DNA from: Kitasatospora xanthocidica
GTDB lineage: Bacteria > Actinomycetota > Actinomycetes > Streptomycetales > Streptomycetaceae
Length of the DNA stretch: 64,000 nucleotides
NCBI RefSeq assembly: GCF_014656195.1
Contig: NZ_BNBY01000016.1
Coordinates: forward strand, 36,463 to 100,462
Direction: 5' to 3'
Shown here in pieces: positions 7,375-15,758 of this stretch (its first letter is position 1; each line of letters opens with the position of its first letter). The notes under the pieces are model-generated. The model worked only from the letters and a program-made list of their open reading frames with translations. It was not told where the DNA came from and did not search any database. The translations under genes and the position numbers were made by a program.

Positions 7375-8385
7375 ATGCCCGAGACGACGCCCGACACCCA
7401 CCGAAGCACTGTCGCCGCCGCCGACTGGGACCTGGGCCAGGCCGATGCCGACGCGTGCGAGCGGCTGGCCCGCACCCTGTGCACCGGAGGGCACGACCAG
7501 GTCGACAGTCCCGAGTGGGTGGCACGGGCCAGGGACGCCTGGGAGGACCTCCCGCCACGACTGCGCCGTGCGGTGCGCCGGTTCCGAAGGCACTCCGGCC
7601 CGCACGGCACCATCGTGATCGGCGGCCTGCCCGTCGATCAGGCAGGCCTGCCCGCGACACCGGCCGTGCCCGGCTCGGTCCAGCGCCAGGCCACCGTCCC
7701 GGCCGCGGTTCTCACCATGGTGGCCTGCGGGCTCGGCGAACCGCTCGCCTACCTGGCCGAGAAATCCGGCGCCCTCGTGCAGGACGTCGTGCCCGTGCCC
7801 GGGCAGGAGACCTTCCACGGCAACGCCGGATCGGTGCCGCTCTCCTTCCACACCGAGAACGGCTTCCACCCCCATCCACCCGACTACGTGGTCTTCCTGT
7901 GCCTGCGCGCCGACCACGACCGGGTCGCCGGCATGCGCGTCGCCGGCCTCCGCCGAGCACTGCCGCTCCTCACCCCGGCCGGCCGACAGGCCCTGTTCGC
8001 ACCCGAGTTCATCACCACACCACCACCCTCCTTCGGCCCCGGCACCGCCACGGGCGAGCCCGCTGCCGAGCCCCGACCGGTGCTGTCGGGAGCAGCCGAG
8101 GACCCCGACATCCGCATGGCCCAACTCGTCACGACCCCGCTGACCCCGCGGGCCGCCGCGGCGCTGACCGAATTCGGCCGCGCCTGCGAGGAGACCGCCC
8201 GCACCCTACGCCTGGCACCCGGCGACCTGGTCGTCATCGACAACCGGGTCACCGTCCACGGCCGCACCGCCTTCCAGCCCCGCTACGACGGAGCGGACCG
8301 CTGGCTGCAACGCACCTACGTCACCACCGACCTGCGCCGCTCCCGCGACCACCGCCCCCACGACGGCCACATACTGACCCGCTGA
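7375..8385 (+). CDS. Fe(II)/2-oxoglutarate oxygenase, clavaminate synthase/TauD-like
   Basis: A 336-residue protein matching the clavaminate-synthase-like branch that hydroxylates free or carrier-bound amino acids (VioC, OrfP and AsnO are known members). The iron ligands are visible as H159-T-E161 (SFHTENGFH) and H295 (NRVTVHGRTAF), and an Arg in DRWLQRTY after the distal His is the expected 2-oxoglutarate anchor. HTE instead of HTD is typical of the VioC/CAS group. It is cytoplasmic. The start ATG follows GGCAGGAG. It lies between the unknown protein and the Baeyer-Villiger-type enzyme, which suggests tailoring of a small amino-acid-derived metabolite. The exact substrate cannot be inferred. 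Confidence 0.85.
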   Translation: MPETTPDTHRSTVAAADWDLGQADADACERLARTLCTGGHDQVDSPEWVARARDAWEDLPPRLRRAVRRFRRHSGPHGTIVIGGLPVDQAGLPATPAVPGSVQRQATVPAAVLTMVACGLGEPLAYLAEKSGALVQDVVPVPGQETFHGNAGSVPLSFHTENGFHPHPPDYVVFLCLRADHDRVAGMRVAGLRRALPLLTPAGRQALFAPEFITTPPPSFGPGTATGEPAAEPRPVLSGAAEDPDIRMAQLVTTPLTPRAAAALTEFGRACEETARTLRLAPGDLVVIDNRVTVHGRTAFQPRYDGADRWLQRTYVTTDLRRSRDHRPHDGHILTR

Positions 8386-8403
8386 CCCGCTGACCCGCTG
8401 ACC
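8374..8403. repeat. octamer tandem repeat containing the stop codon
   Basis: The unit CTGACCCG is repeated 3.75 times. The TGA of the oxygenase gene lies in the second unit, so slippage would alter the end of the protein or the spacing to the next gene. Confidence 0.85.
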
Positions 8404-8568
8404 GGCCTGAAGCGCGGGAACCGGCCCCGTTGCCTGGGTGGTGCAGGTCAGCACCGGGAGCACCCTGTGCCACGGAAGAGTGATGCCGCGGGGTTTCGAG
8501 AGCATTCGGCTGCTCGGTCCGGGACGCTGACGGTGCCGCGCACCGGAAGCAACGGGAGAGAAGACACC

Positions 8569-10170
8569 ATGCACGAGGCCCGCCGTCGGCCTGACCGGAG
8601 CAGCGCCGTGATTCCCGCACAGGCCACCCGACCCGGTGGCAAGGACGCGCACGTCGTGGTCGTCGGAGCAGGGCTCTCCGGTATCGGCGCCGCCATCCGG
8701 CTGCGGCAGGCCGGGGTGCGAGACGTGCTCCTTCTGGAGAAGGCGCCGCAACTCGGCGGCACGTGGCGGGAGAACACCTACCCGGGCTGCGCCTGTGACG
8801 TGCCCTCGACGCTCTATAGCTACTCGTTCACCCCGGACACCGCCTGGAGCAGGCTCTTCGCCGGGCAGCAGGAGATCCACGGCTATCTGCGGACGACGGC
8901 CGAACGGTACGGGCTCGGCGACGTACTGCGGTGCGGAGTGGACGTGCGGGGAGCCCGGTGGGATCCGGCGGCCGGGCGCTGGCTGCTGGAGACCGGCGAC
9001 GGGCCCTACAGTGCCGCGGTACTGGTCCTGGCCACCGGCCCGTGGCACCTCCCGCGCCACCTCGACGTCCCCGGGACCGAGGAGTTCACCGGGCCCGTGC
9101 TCCACACCGCACGCTGGGACCGGACCGTCGACCTGACCGGGCGTCGGGTCGCCGTGGTGGGCAGCGGCGCCTCCGCCGTCCAGCTCGTCCCCGCCGTCGC
9201 GGCCCGCGCGGCGACCGTCCACGTCTTCCAACGGACGGCCCACTGGGTGCTCCCCAAACCCGACCTGCCGGTACCCGCGCCGTTCAACCGGTTCCTGGAC
9301 CACGTGCCCGGTGCCCGCGGCGCCTTGCGCGCCGGGCAGTACGCGCTGCAGGAGGGCTTCGGCCTCGCCTTCCGCCACCCGCCACTCGCCCGCCTGATCG
9401 AGGCGGGAGCCCGCGCGCACCTGCGGATCGCGGTCCGCGACCGGCGGCTGCGCCAGGTGCTCACGCCGGACTACCGGTTGGGCTGCAAGCGCCTCCTGAC
9501 CTCCAGCACCTTCTACCGTGCCCTGGCCCAGCCACATGTCCGCCTGCATCCCACCGCCGTGACAGCGGTACACGGGAACGAGGTCGTCGGCGCCGACGGC
9601 ACCGTGGTCCAGGCCGACGTCCTCGTCACGGCCACGGGCTTTCGCATGGGTGAGCTGCCGCTGGCCCGGAGCCTGCACGGCACGAACGGCCTGACACTGC
9701 ACGAAGCCTGGGACGGCGGACCGCAGGCGTACCTGGGCACCACCGTCAGCGGCTTCCCCAACCTCTTCCTCCTGCTGGGGCCCAATCTGCTCGGTGGCTC
9801 CACCTCCGCGATCACCGTTCTGGAAGCCCAACTGACGTACCTCACCGCCGCCCTGGCCCACCTCGACCACGGCGGCCACCGCGCCCTGGAGGTCCGGGCG
9901 GCCGCACAGGCCGCGCACAACACCGCGGTGCAGGAGGCGTTGCGGACCACCGTGTACAACTCCGGCGGCTGCACCAGCTACTACTTCAGCCCCGGCGGGC
10001 GGAACACCTTCGCCTGGCCGTGGTCCACCGGGCGGCTGATTCGCCGGCTGAGCCGCTTCGACCCCGATTCCTACACCTGGCACCCGGCGGTCGGGCCCGT
10101 CCCCCTGCCCGCCCCGGCACCGCCGCAACACGACGACCGTCCGGCTGCCGCGAAAGGGAAACAGCCGTGA
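8569..10170 (+). CDS. flavin monooxygenase, Baeyer-Villiger type
   Basis: A 533-residue protein. The FAD-binding GAGLSG is at residues 33-38, a second nucleotide-binding GSGASA (NADPH) is at about 198-203, and the diagnostic Baeyer-Villiger fingerprint FTGPVLHTARWD is at 173-184. ATGF occurs near residue 380. Such enzymes insert oxygen next to a ketone, although relatives also oxidise heteroatoms. Length fits the family. The ATG at 8569 is chosen for the GGGAGAG site; a longer frame from 8467 is open but lacks one. It is the last gene of the cassette and ends eight bases before the integrase remnant. No membrane segment is seen. Confidence 0.85.
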   Translation: MHEARRRPDRSSAVIPAQATRPGGKDAHVVVVGAGLSGIGAAIRLRQAGVRDVLLLEKAPQLGGTWRENTYPGCACDVPSTLYSYSFTPDTAWSRLFAGQQEIHGYLRTTAERYGLGDVLRCGVDVRGARWDPAAGRWLLETGDGPYSAAVLVLATGPWHLPRHLDVPGTEEFTGPVLHTARWDRTVDLTGRRVAVVGSGASAVQLVPAVAARAATVHVFQRTAHWVLPKPDLPVPAPFNRFLDHVPGARGALRAGQYALQEGFGLAFRHPPLARLIEAGARAHLRIAVRDRRLRQVLTPDYRLGCKRLLTSSTFYRALAQPHVRLHPTAVTAVHGNEVVGADGTVVQADVLVTATGFRMGELPLARSLHGTNGLTLHEAWDGGPQAYLGTTVSGFPNLFLLLGPNLLGGSTSAITVLEAQLTYLTAALAHLDHGGHRALEVRAAAQAAHNTAVQEALRTTVYNSGGCTSYYFSPGGRNTFAWPWSTGRLIRRLSRFDPDSYTWHPAVGPVPLPAPAPPQHDDRPAAAKGKQP

Positions 10171-10176
10171 CGACCG

Positions 10177-10438
10177 CAATGGAGCACCGGCCGAACACCG
10201 GAAGAAGCTCCTGGCGGACGCATTTGGCGTAGGAGGCCGCAGTGGACGGCTCGAGCGTCCACTCCTGCAACGCCACCCACTCCAGCAGGAACGCACCGAT
10301 CGTGAGCTTGCGGTCCTCGAGCACGCCCGTCGCCTCCGCGTTCGGCACGCACTGCAGTGCGTTCACGGCATCCTCCCGTGACCCGTAACCGCTGCGCCGC
10401 CGGGTGCTGCGTCCCTCGCCGTTCGTCGGCATGTCCAC
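10177..10438 (-). pseudogene. N-terminal fragment of a tyrosine-type integrase
   Basis: The minus strand encodes a phage-integrase arm-binding and SAM-like core-binding region: GYGSREDAVNALQ, then LTIGAFLLEWVALQEWTLEPS and TAASYAKCVRQELLPVFGRC. Homology stops about 85 residues in, before any catalytic domain (no R-H-R-Y residues). The fragment is cut off next to the monooxygenase stop. It indicates that an integrative element or phage once ended here. Confidence 0.65.
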
Positions 10439-10817
10439 CGCGTACGCCCAGCTCCCGTGCAGTGCATCCGCCGCCGGCCGCGGGCGGCGTGCCCCGATCG
10501 GACGTCGATCCGCGCGCCGGCATCCACAGCGCCGGTGGACCCGCCCACGCTCGAACTCAGCCTCACTGGACGCCGTTGGACTCTCCCTTCACGCAAGCAA
10601 CTTCCGTCTCATGACCGCCCACTCGGCAGCTGCGAGGTCGCACTGGGCAAAGGGGGGGCGAAACACACCCGCAGCGCACGACACGGTGCTCACCCCGATC
10701 CGACCTGGAGCCAGGTTTGACCTTCGGCACTGGGTGGGTCTGCCCGCTTGGACCGGTCTGCAGGCCCTGGCTCCGCTGTCTGTGATGGAAGGTCAGCCTC
10801 GACACCCGTTCCGACGC
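10439..10817. other. gene-free stretch
   Basis: About 380 bases without a supported gene. It is less GC-biased than neighbouring coding DNA and holds no strong repeat or hairpin. It probably consists of debris from the integrase side plus upstream sequence of the NTF2-like gene. Confidence 0.4.
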
Positions 10818-10847
10818 TCGACATCGCCCGGATCGCGCGACTAGGCT
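10818..10847 (+). promoter_or_regulatory. candidate promoter of the NTF2/GDSL pair
   Basis: TCGACA, 18 bases, TAGGCT. The predicted start of transcription lies about 25 bases before the ATG, over the TTGTTGACTA site. Confidence 0.4.
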
Positions 10848-10868
10848 CGCGCACAGCAGCTATTCAAT

Positions 10869-10878
10869 TTGTTGACTA
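10869..10878 (+). promoter_or_regulatory. candidate PadR operator, site A
   Basis: TTGTTGACTA overlaps the start codon of the NTF2-like gene. A near-identical 10-mer, TTGTTGATTA, occurs upstream of the padR-type gene on the other strand (12752-12743). Confidence 0.35.
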
Positions 10879-11291
10879 TGGAGCCTGCCGTGCACCCCTT
10901 CCGCGCAGCCGTCGAGGCCGGCGACCACGACGCCATCGAGGCCCTTCTGGCAGAGGACGTCGTCTTCACCAGCCCCGTCGTCTTCAAGCCCTACCCGGGC
11001 AAGGCCATGACCGCCGCGATCCTGCGCGGTGCCGCACGGGTCCTCGAGGACTTCCAGTACGTCCGCGAGATCAACGACGGCGGCGGCCGCGACCACGCTT
11101 TCGTCTTCAAGGCCACCGTCGACGGCCGCGAGGTGCACGGCTGCGACTTCCTCCACGTCGACGAGGACGGCCTGATCGACGAGTTGACGGTGATGGTCCG
11201 GCCCCTCTCCGGCGCGCAGGCGCTCGCCGCCGCGATGGGCGCGCAGTTCGAGCGGATCACCGCCGAGGCGCTGGGCGCGTCCGAGGCATGA
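10878..11291 (+). CDS. NTF2-like (SnoaL-type) protein
   Basis: A 137-residue alpha+beta protein beginning MEPAVHPFRAAVEAGDHDAI and continuing ALLAEDVVFTSPV, the usual opening of SnoaL/NTF2-like folds. LHVDEDGLIDELTVMVRPL near the end is the closing strand pair. The fold serves small cyclases, isomerases and ligand binders; which applies here is unknown. No ribosome site precedes the ATG, so a leaderless or short-leader transcript is likely; TTG codons just upstream are less attractive starts. Its stop overlaps the GDSL start (ATGA), so the two are translationally coupled. A PadR-family gene convergent to the pair is a plausible regulator. Confidence 0.8.
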   Translation: MEPAVHPFRAAVEAGDHDAIEALLAEDVVFTSPVVFKPYPGKAMTAAILRGAARVLEDFQYVREINDGGGRDHAFVFKATVDGREVHGCDFLHVDEDGLIDELTVMVRPLSGAQALAAAMGAQFERITAEALGASEA

Positions 11292-12082
11292 CCGTGACCA
11301 CGGGTTTCCGCCGCTACGTCGCGGTCGGCGACAGCCAGACCGAGGGCCTGGGTGACGGTGACGAGGCGGCCGGATGGCGCGGCTGGGCGGACCGGTTGGC
11401 CGAGACGATCGCCGGGGACGAACCCGGCCTGCTCTACGCCAACCTCGCCGTGCGCGGCCGACTCGCCGGCCAGGTGCGGGCCGAACAGCTCGCCCCCGCC
11501 CTCGCGCTGCGACCGGACCTGGTCACCGTGGTCGCCGGGATGAACGACCTGATGCGGCCGGGCTTCGACGCGGGCGAGGTGGTGGCGGAGCTGGACGCGA
11601 TGTTCGCCGCCTTCACGGCCACCGGGGCGCGGGTGCTCACCTTCACCTTCCCCGACATCGGCCGGATCGCGCCGCTGGCCCGCGGGCTGCGACCCCGGCT
11701 CCTGGACCTCAACGCGCGCATCCGGGCCACGGCCGACCACCGCGGCGTCGCGGTCGTCGACTTCTTCCCGCACGAGGTGACGACCGATCCGCGCATGTGG
11801 AGCGCGGACCGGCTGCACGCGAGCCCGCTCGGCCACGCCGGGATCGCCGCCGCGGCGGCCGAAGCGCTCGCGCTGCCCGGCAGCGACAGCGGGTGGGCCG
11901 AGCCGCTGCCACCGCTCCCGGCAGCGGGGCTCCGTCGGCGAGCCGCCCAGGAGGCCGCCTGGATCGGCACCTTCCTCGGACCGTGGCTGACGCGCCGCCT
12001 GCGCGGGCGCTCCTCCGGCGACGGAAGGGTCGCGAAGCGCCCGGATCTGCGGCCCGTCGGGGCTCCCCGCCCGGCGTACTGA
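11288..12082 (+). CDS. SGNH/GDSL hydrolase
   Basis: A 264-residue lipase/esterase-type protein. Block I is VAVGDSQTEG with Ser16 as nucleophile, then a Gly in VRGRLAG, the GMNDL Asn block, and DRLHASPLGH with the Asp and His of block V. There is no signal peptide. The tail after the catalytic domain (EAAWIGTFLGPWLTRRLRGR) is typical of a Streptomyces subfamily and resembles the fragment at 15.05-15.29 kb. It is coupled to the NTF2-like gene by an ATGA overlap. The natural ester substrate is unknown. Confidence 0.88.
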   Translation: MTVTTGFRRYVAVGDSQTEGLGDGDEAAGWRGWADRLAETIAGDEPGLLYANLAVRGRLAGQVRAEQLAPALALRPDLVTVVAGMNDLMRPGFDAGEVVAELDAMFAAFTATGARVLTFTFPDIGRIAPLARGLRPRLLDLNARIRATADHRGVAVVDFFPHEVTTDPRMWSADRLHASPLGHAGIAAAAAEALALPGSDSGWAEPLPPLPAAGLRRRAAQEAAWIGTFLGPWLTRRLRGRSSGDGRVAKRPDLRPVGAPRPAY

Positions 12083-12102
12083 GCGGCCGCCCGCAAAGAC
12101 CG

Positions 12103-12696
12103 TCAGACCGGCCCCTGCGCCGGCCCCCGCACGGGGGCCGGCGCGGCGGCCCGCCGGTCCAGAACGGCGAGTGCCCGCTCGCACCAGCGCTGGTTCTCGC
12201 GCTCGAACGACAGTCCGCGCATCAGCGTCAGATACGGCCCGATACGTTCGGCCGTGGCGAGGTACTCGTCCTCGAAACGCCCGTCCAGCAGCCGGGCCCG
12301 CAGGCGCTCGTAGCGGGCCACCTTGGCCTGCGCCCACACCAGCCGTTCGAGCAGCGCCGCGCGCACGGCGTCCGGGTCGCCCGCGTCCACGGCCTGCACC
12401 TGGACGAGCAGCTCGTCCCGGATCGCGGACGGCCGTGGCGGCGAGGCCGTGAACGACCGCAGCGCGGCGCGGCCCGCCTCGGTGAGCGAGAACAGCCGCT
12501 TGTTCGGCCGCCGCTCCTGCTCGACGACCCGGGCGCTGACCAGACCCTCGGCCTTCATCCGGTCCAGCTCCCGGTAGAGCTGCTGCGGTGTGGCCATCCA
12601 GAAGTTCGCCGCCGACGCGTCGAACGCCTTCGTCAGGTCGTAACCGGACGCCTCGCCCTCCAGGAGGGTCGACATGATCGCGTTGCGCAGGGCCAT
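12103..12696 (-). CDS. PadR-family transcriptional regulator
   Basis: A 197-residue protein with the PadR winged helix at residues 1-85 (MALRNAIMSTLLEGEASGYD, then TPQQLYRELDRMKAEGLV and RRPNKRLFSLTEAGRAALR) and a C-terminal coiled dimerisation region rich in Arg and Glu, the PadR subfamily-2 layout. It is convergent with the GDSL gene, 20 bases apart. A TAGGCT -10-like hexamer lies only six bases before the ATG and no clear ribosome site exists, suggesting a leaderless mRNA. A GC hairpin at 12116-12144 inside the 3' end could serve both convergent genes. PadR proteins usually repress neighbouring genes in response to small molecules. Confidence 0.9.
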   Translation of the reverse strand: MALRNAIMSTLLEGEASGYDLTKAFDASAANFWMATPQQLYRELDRMKAEGLVSARVVEQERRPNKRLFSLTEAGRAALRSFTASPPRPSAIRDELLVQVQAVDAGDPDAVRAALLERLVWAQAKVARYERLRARLLDGRFEDEYLATAERIGPYLTLMRGLSFERENQRWCERALAVLDRRAAAPAPVRGPAQGPV

Positions 12697-12742
12697 GCCG
12701 CCAGCCTAGCGAGCGCCACCGTGCACCGGCGACCGACGCGAT

Positions 12743-12752
12743 TAATCAACAA
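12743..12752 (-). promoter_or_regulatory. candidate PadR operator, site B
   Basis: TTGTTGATTA on the minus strand, about 47 bases upstream of the padR-type start, differs by one base from site A at the NTF2-like gene. Confidence 0.35.
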
Positions 12753-13190
12753 GGCACATATCGCTGAGACGCCTCCCGGCATGCTCCTGGAGGGGGCCTG
12801 TTGCGCGGCCTGGACCGGTGGGCGTACCTGGCTGTCGGCGCTGTTCATCGGTGTCGGTGATGCACTGCTTGGCCTGGTCGTCGTCCTGGCGAACACGTTG
12901 GTGAAGTGATGACACGGCAGGCGCGCTGACGTCCGGCCCCGCGGGTGGCGGAGCCGGACGAACGGACGGCCGGCGTCCTCCCCGAGGCCGGCGAATCGGG
13001 GTGCGGGCCCGGACGCCGGAGGATCTTCCGGTTCCCGGGCCTGCCCGTGGACGGCGGCGGCCTGCCGTCACCGTGCTGCGGCCGTCGTCATGCCGGCCGC
13101 AGCTGCGCCGTTGCTTCCCGGCGGTGCTCCTTGCGTGACGCCTCGGCCTGTCCTGCGGTGCCCGACGGGCGGGCGAGCGCGCCGCCCGCT
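12753..13190. other. gene-poor stretch with a possible membrane-protein tail
   Basis: On the plus strand, TWLSALFIGVGDALLGLVVV followed by a stop at 12907-12909 reads like the last helix of a transporter, with nothing intact upstream. The rest of the stretch shows no supported gene. Confidence 0.3.
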
Positions 13191-13238
13191 GGAGTGGCTG
13201 CGGGCGGACACACCGCGCACGGGCTGCGCAGCCACTCC
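13191..13238 (-). terminator. hairpin after the DUF418 gene
   Basis: GGAGTGGCTGCG pairs with CGCAGCCACTCC across a 24-base loop, 21 bases beyond the stop at 13260. Confidence 0.5.
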
Positions 13239-13259
13239 TCGGAACCGTTCGGTCGGCGG

Positions 13260-14543
13260 TCACCTGACGAGCTTGGCGGGCTTGGTGGCGAGGTTGACGA
13301 GGTACTCCAGGGGTCCGCGGCGGAAGAAGCGGGACCAGACCGCGGCGAACAGGACGGCGCCGGCGATGAAGCACAGCAGTGGCGTGGTGGAGGCGGCGGT
13401 GTCGCCGAGCGGCACGCTCAGTGCCATGGAGGCCACGAAGTGCCCGACGTACGCCGTCAGTGACATCGTGCCGACGGCGATGACCGGGGTCAGCAGCCGC
13501 CGGAGCCACGGCAGGCCGGTCATCGCGACCGTCGCGCCGACCAGCACGGTGATCGCGACTCCCAGGCTGCCGGCCATGTCGAACGTCGACCCGCTGTGCG
13601 GCTGGGCGAGCAACAGCATCCAGGCATCGGCACTGTCGGCCGCTCCGGCGTCGCCACCGGACTTCAGGGCCGCCTTGCCCATCTCGGATGCGGAGTCGAG
13701 GGCCGACGAGCTGCCGGAGCCACCGGCGGCCCGGCCCGACGGCTGCTGTGCGAGGTCGTGGAGTCGGTCGGAGAAGCGGGCCAGCAGGAGGGGCACGCCG
13801 TATCCGAAGGCGATGAGCGCGGCGCCGAGTGCGGTGAGCCGTCGCTGCACGGTGACGGCGGACAGGTCGAGGCGGCCCAATGCCATGCCGGTGACCACGT
13901 ACGTCATCCAGGTGACGGTCGGGTAGAAGCCGGTGAGCAGGAGGTCCAGGACGCCGACGTCGCTGAGCTGCTTGAGCGGGTCGTAGGCGTTGACGGCCGC
14001 CTCGAAGGAGCCGGTGACCAGCGCCTTCAGCCCGTACTGCAGGAGCGGGGTGACCACGGCGAGGACGGCCGCGATGATCGCGAGCGTCCTGGCCGGCAGC
14101 CGGAGCAGGGGCAGGGCGAGCAGGAAGTACACGCCGTAGAAGGCGAGGATCACCACGGATCCGGCGCCGGCCGCCGCGAGCGCCGTACCCATCGCGATCA
14201 GGACTCCGGCACGGATCGCGATGCGGACCTTCGCCTGACGGCCCGCCAGTCCCGTCTTCGGTTCGCGGCGCCCGGCGATCAGCATCAGCGAGAACCCGGC
14301 GAGCGTCGCGAAGAGCACTGACGCGCGCCCTTCCGACAGCTGCAGCAGCCAGCCGCCGACACCGCCCACGGAGGCCGCCTGCGGACCGATGTGCACGGCG
14401 TACATGCCGAACACGGCCAGCGCGCGGGCGAGGTCCACGCCCACCAGCCGACCGGTGGACGCGGGCTTCGCCGACGGAGCGGGGTCGGGCCCGGCAGAGG
14501 CGTTCGACGGTGGCGACGTCCGCGTGGGATCCAGGGGTGTCAT
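13260..14543 (-). CDS. DUF418/DUF1624-type multi-pass membrane protein
   Basis: A 427-residue protein with about ten hydrophobic segments. After a Pro/Ser-rich cytoplasmic start comes RLVGVDLARALAVFGMYAVH, the signature of DUF418 and the related heparan-acetyltransferase-like DUF1624 family. It closes with FFRRGPLEYLVNLATKP, the usual DUF418 ending. A Ser/Gly/Ala-rich loop (about residues 285-325) lengthens the protein compared with the family. The function is unknown; acyl transfer across the membrane has been proposed for relatives. The start at 14543 fits the family N-terminus, but its ribosome site is weak. It stands alone on its strand. Confidence 0.8.
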   Translation of the reverse strand: MTPLDPTRTSPPSNASAGPDPAPSAKPASTGRLVGVDLARALAVFGMYAVHIGPQAASVGGVGGWLLQLSEGRASVLFATLAGFSLMLIAGRREPKTGLAGRQAKVRIAIRAGVLIAMGTALAAAGAGSVVILAFYGVYFLLALPLLRLPARTLAIIAAVLAVVTPLLQYGLKALVTGSFEAAVNAYDPLKQLSDVGVLDLLLTGFYPTVTWMTYVVTGMALGRLDLSAVTVQRRLTALGAALIAFGYGVPLLLARFSDRLHDLAQQPSGRAAGGSGSSSALDSASEMGKAALKSGGDAGAADSADAWMLLLAQPHSGSTFDMAGSLGVAITVLVGATVAMTGLPWLRRLLTPVIAVGTMSLTAYVGHFVASMALSVPLGDTAASTTPLLCFIAGAVLFAAVWSRFFRRGPLEYLVNLATKPAKLVR

Positions 14544-14877
14544 GGCGCCAATCTCGCCGTCCGCGGCCGGTGTGGACCATCCGGCGGGTTTCCGTGCCAC
14601 CCCCGCCGATCGGCCGGGCCGTCCCCGCCGAACGCCTGCCGCAGCATCGCCCGGCGGCGCCAGGCCCACGGGAGGCCGGTCTCAGGAACCAGCCACCCGG
14701 GCGGCCGCCGGGAACAGCTGCCGCTGCTCCCGCCGACCAGCGGAGAAGCGGCGGCCATCCGGCGGGGTACCCCCGGCTCCCCGCCGGATGGGATCCGCAA
14801 CCGCCCGCCGACAGAGTGGGATCGTGTATCCGAACCCACTCTCCCGAACCGCCCGCCCCACCGGCAGGCTGCGGCAG

Positions 14878-15047
14878 CGCGCCGCCGCCTCGACGGTCTG
14901 GTACCTGCGGCTGGTCGCACTGCTCAACCTGGTGGCGGTGCGGCCCTGGTCCTGCTCGCCGTGGCCTCCGGACCGCAGGGCGGCCACCACGCCGCGCCGG
15001 CCTTCCACTGGTGGCTGCTGATCGCCACCACCGTGGTGATCGTCGGC
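14878..15047 (+). pseudogene. fragment of a membrane protein
   Basis: Two hydrophobic stretches can be read in different frames: STVWYLRLVALLNLVAV, then after a shift ALVLLAVASG and FHWWLLIATTVVIVGG. Together they look like the first two transmembrane helices of a protein broken by a frameshift. I cannot name the family. Confidence 0.35.
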
Positions 15048-15051
15048 GGGA

Positions 15052-15285
15052 GCCGAGGGCCACCAGCGAGTGGCCCTGCTCGCCGCCCGCACCCTGGGAC
15101 TCCACACGGCGCAGGACCCGCAAGCCCCCTGGCCCGCCGAGCCGCCCCGCTCCACCGCGGCGCACTACCGGGAGGACTTCCACTGGGCTCGCACGTACCT
15201 GGCGCCCTGGGTCGGCCGCCGCCTGCGCGGCGAGACCTCCGGTGACCACCTCGCCCCCAAGCGCCCCGAGCCGACCCCGGTCTGA
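15052..15285 (+). pseudogene. C-terminal fragment of a GDSL hydrolase
   Basis: The frame reads AEGHQRVALLAARTLGL, then REDFHWARTYLAPWVGRRLR and GETSGDHLAPK, ending at a TGA. This equals the region from the last catalytic block (normally SPEGH) to the C-terminus of Streptomyces SGNH hydrolases. The intact gene at 11.3-12.1 kb has a similar tail. The nucleophile and oxyanion blocks are absent, so the piece is a dead remnant. Confidence 0.65.
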
Positions 15286-15758
15286 CACTGCCATCGGCAC
15301 GCCGTAGGCGGCAGCGGTGAGCCGCGACTGCTCACCCTGTTCGCGGCGGAGACGGTGACCGGTGGCAGTCGGCCCGTCGGCGGCGTCCGTCCGTGACGGC
15401 ACTGGACCCGTCAGCCCTGCTCGCCCCCGCGTGACTGGAGAAGGGCCTGCTCCCGGCCGAGCGGCTCAGCGCAGTGCGGCGTCGCGTCGCGTCCATCCCG
15501 CGTACCCGGGCAGGCCGGACCGGCCGGCGCGGGGATCGGCAGCACCGCCTCGGGGGTGTGGGCGTTGTGACGCTCGGCGCTGGCCTCTCATGGAATATTC
15601 GCCCATTTCTGATGGGAATCCGACAGCCCGGCTACGCACAATCCCCACACTGCCGGAGCGGCATCCCCTGGACCTCTACGGACGTCCGCCCCGTGCCCGG
15701 CGCCGGACCGCGCGGTGCCTGCTTCGGCATCGCGCGGCCGCGTGTACGGCGCGTGAGG
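15286..15758. other. gene-free stretch
   Basis: About 470 bases with no supported gene on either strand, no strong hairpin and no repeat. A short AT-richer patch at 15590-15650 is the only compositional feature. Confidence 0.4.

Noticed and set aside
8206..10296. Minus-strand open frame of about 700 codons across the monooxygenase
   Set aside because: It mirrors the codon bias of the real plus-strand gene, which has full FAD and Baeyer-Villiger motifs.
12103..12144. GC hairpin inside the end of the padR-type gene as a separate terminator
   Set aside because: It lies within coding sequence; it may help termination of the convergent genes but is not a distinct feature, so it is only mentioned with the gene.
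12742..15402. Minus-strand open frame of about 890 codons over the DUF418 gene
   Set aside because: The frame is Arg/Pro-rich and offset from the membrane protein, whose family motifs are clear.
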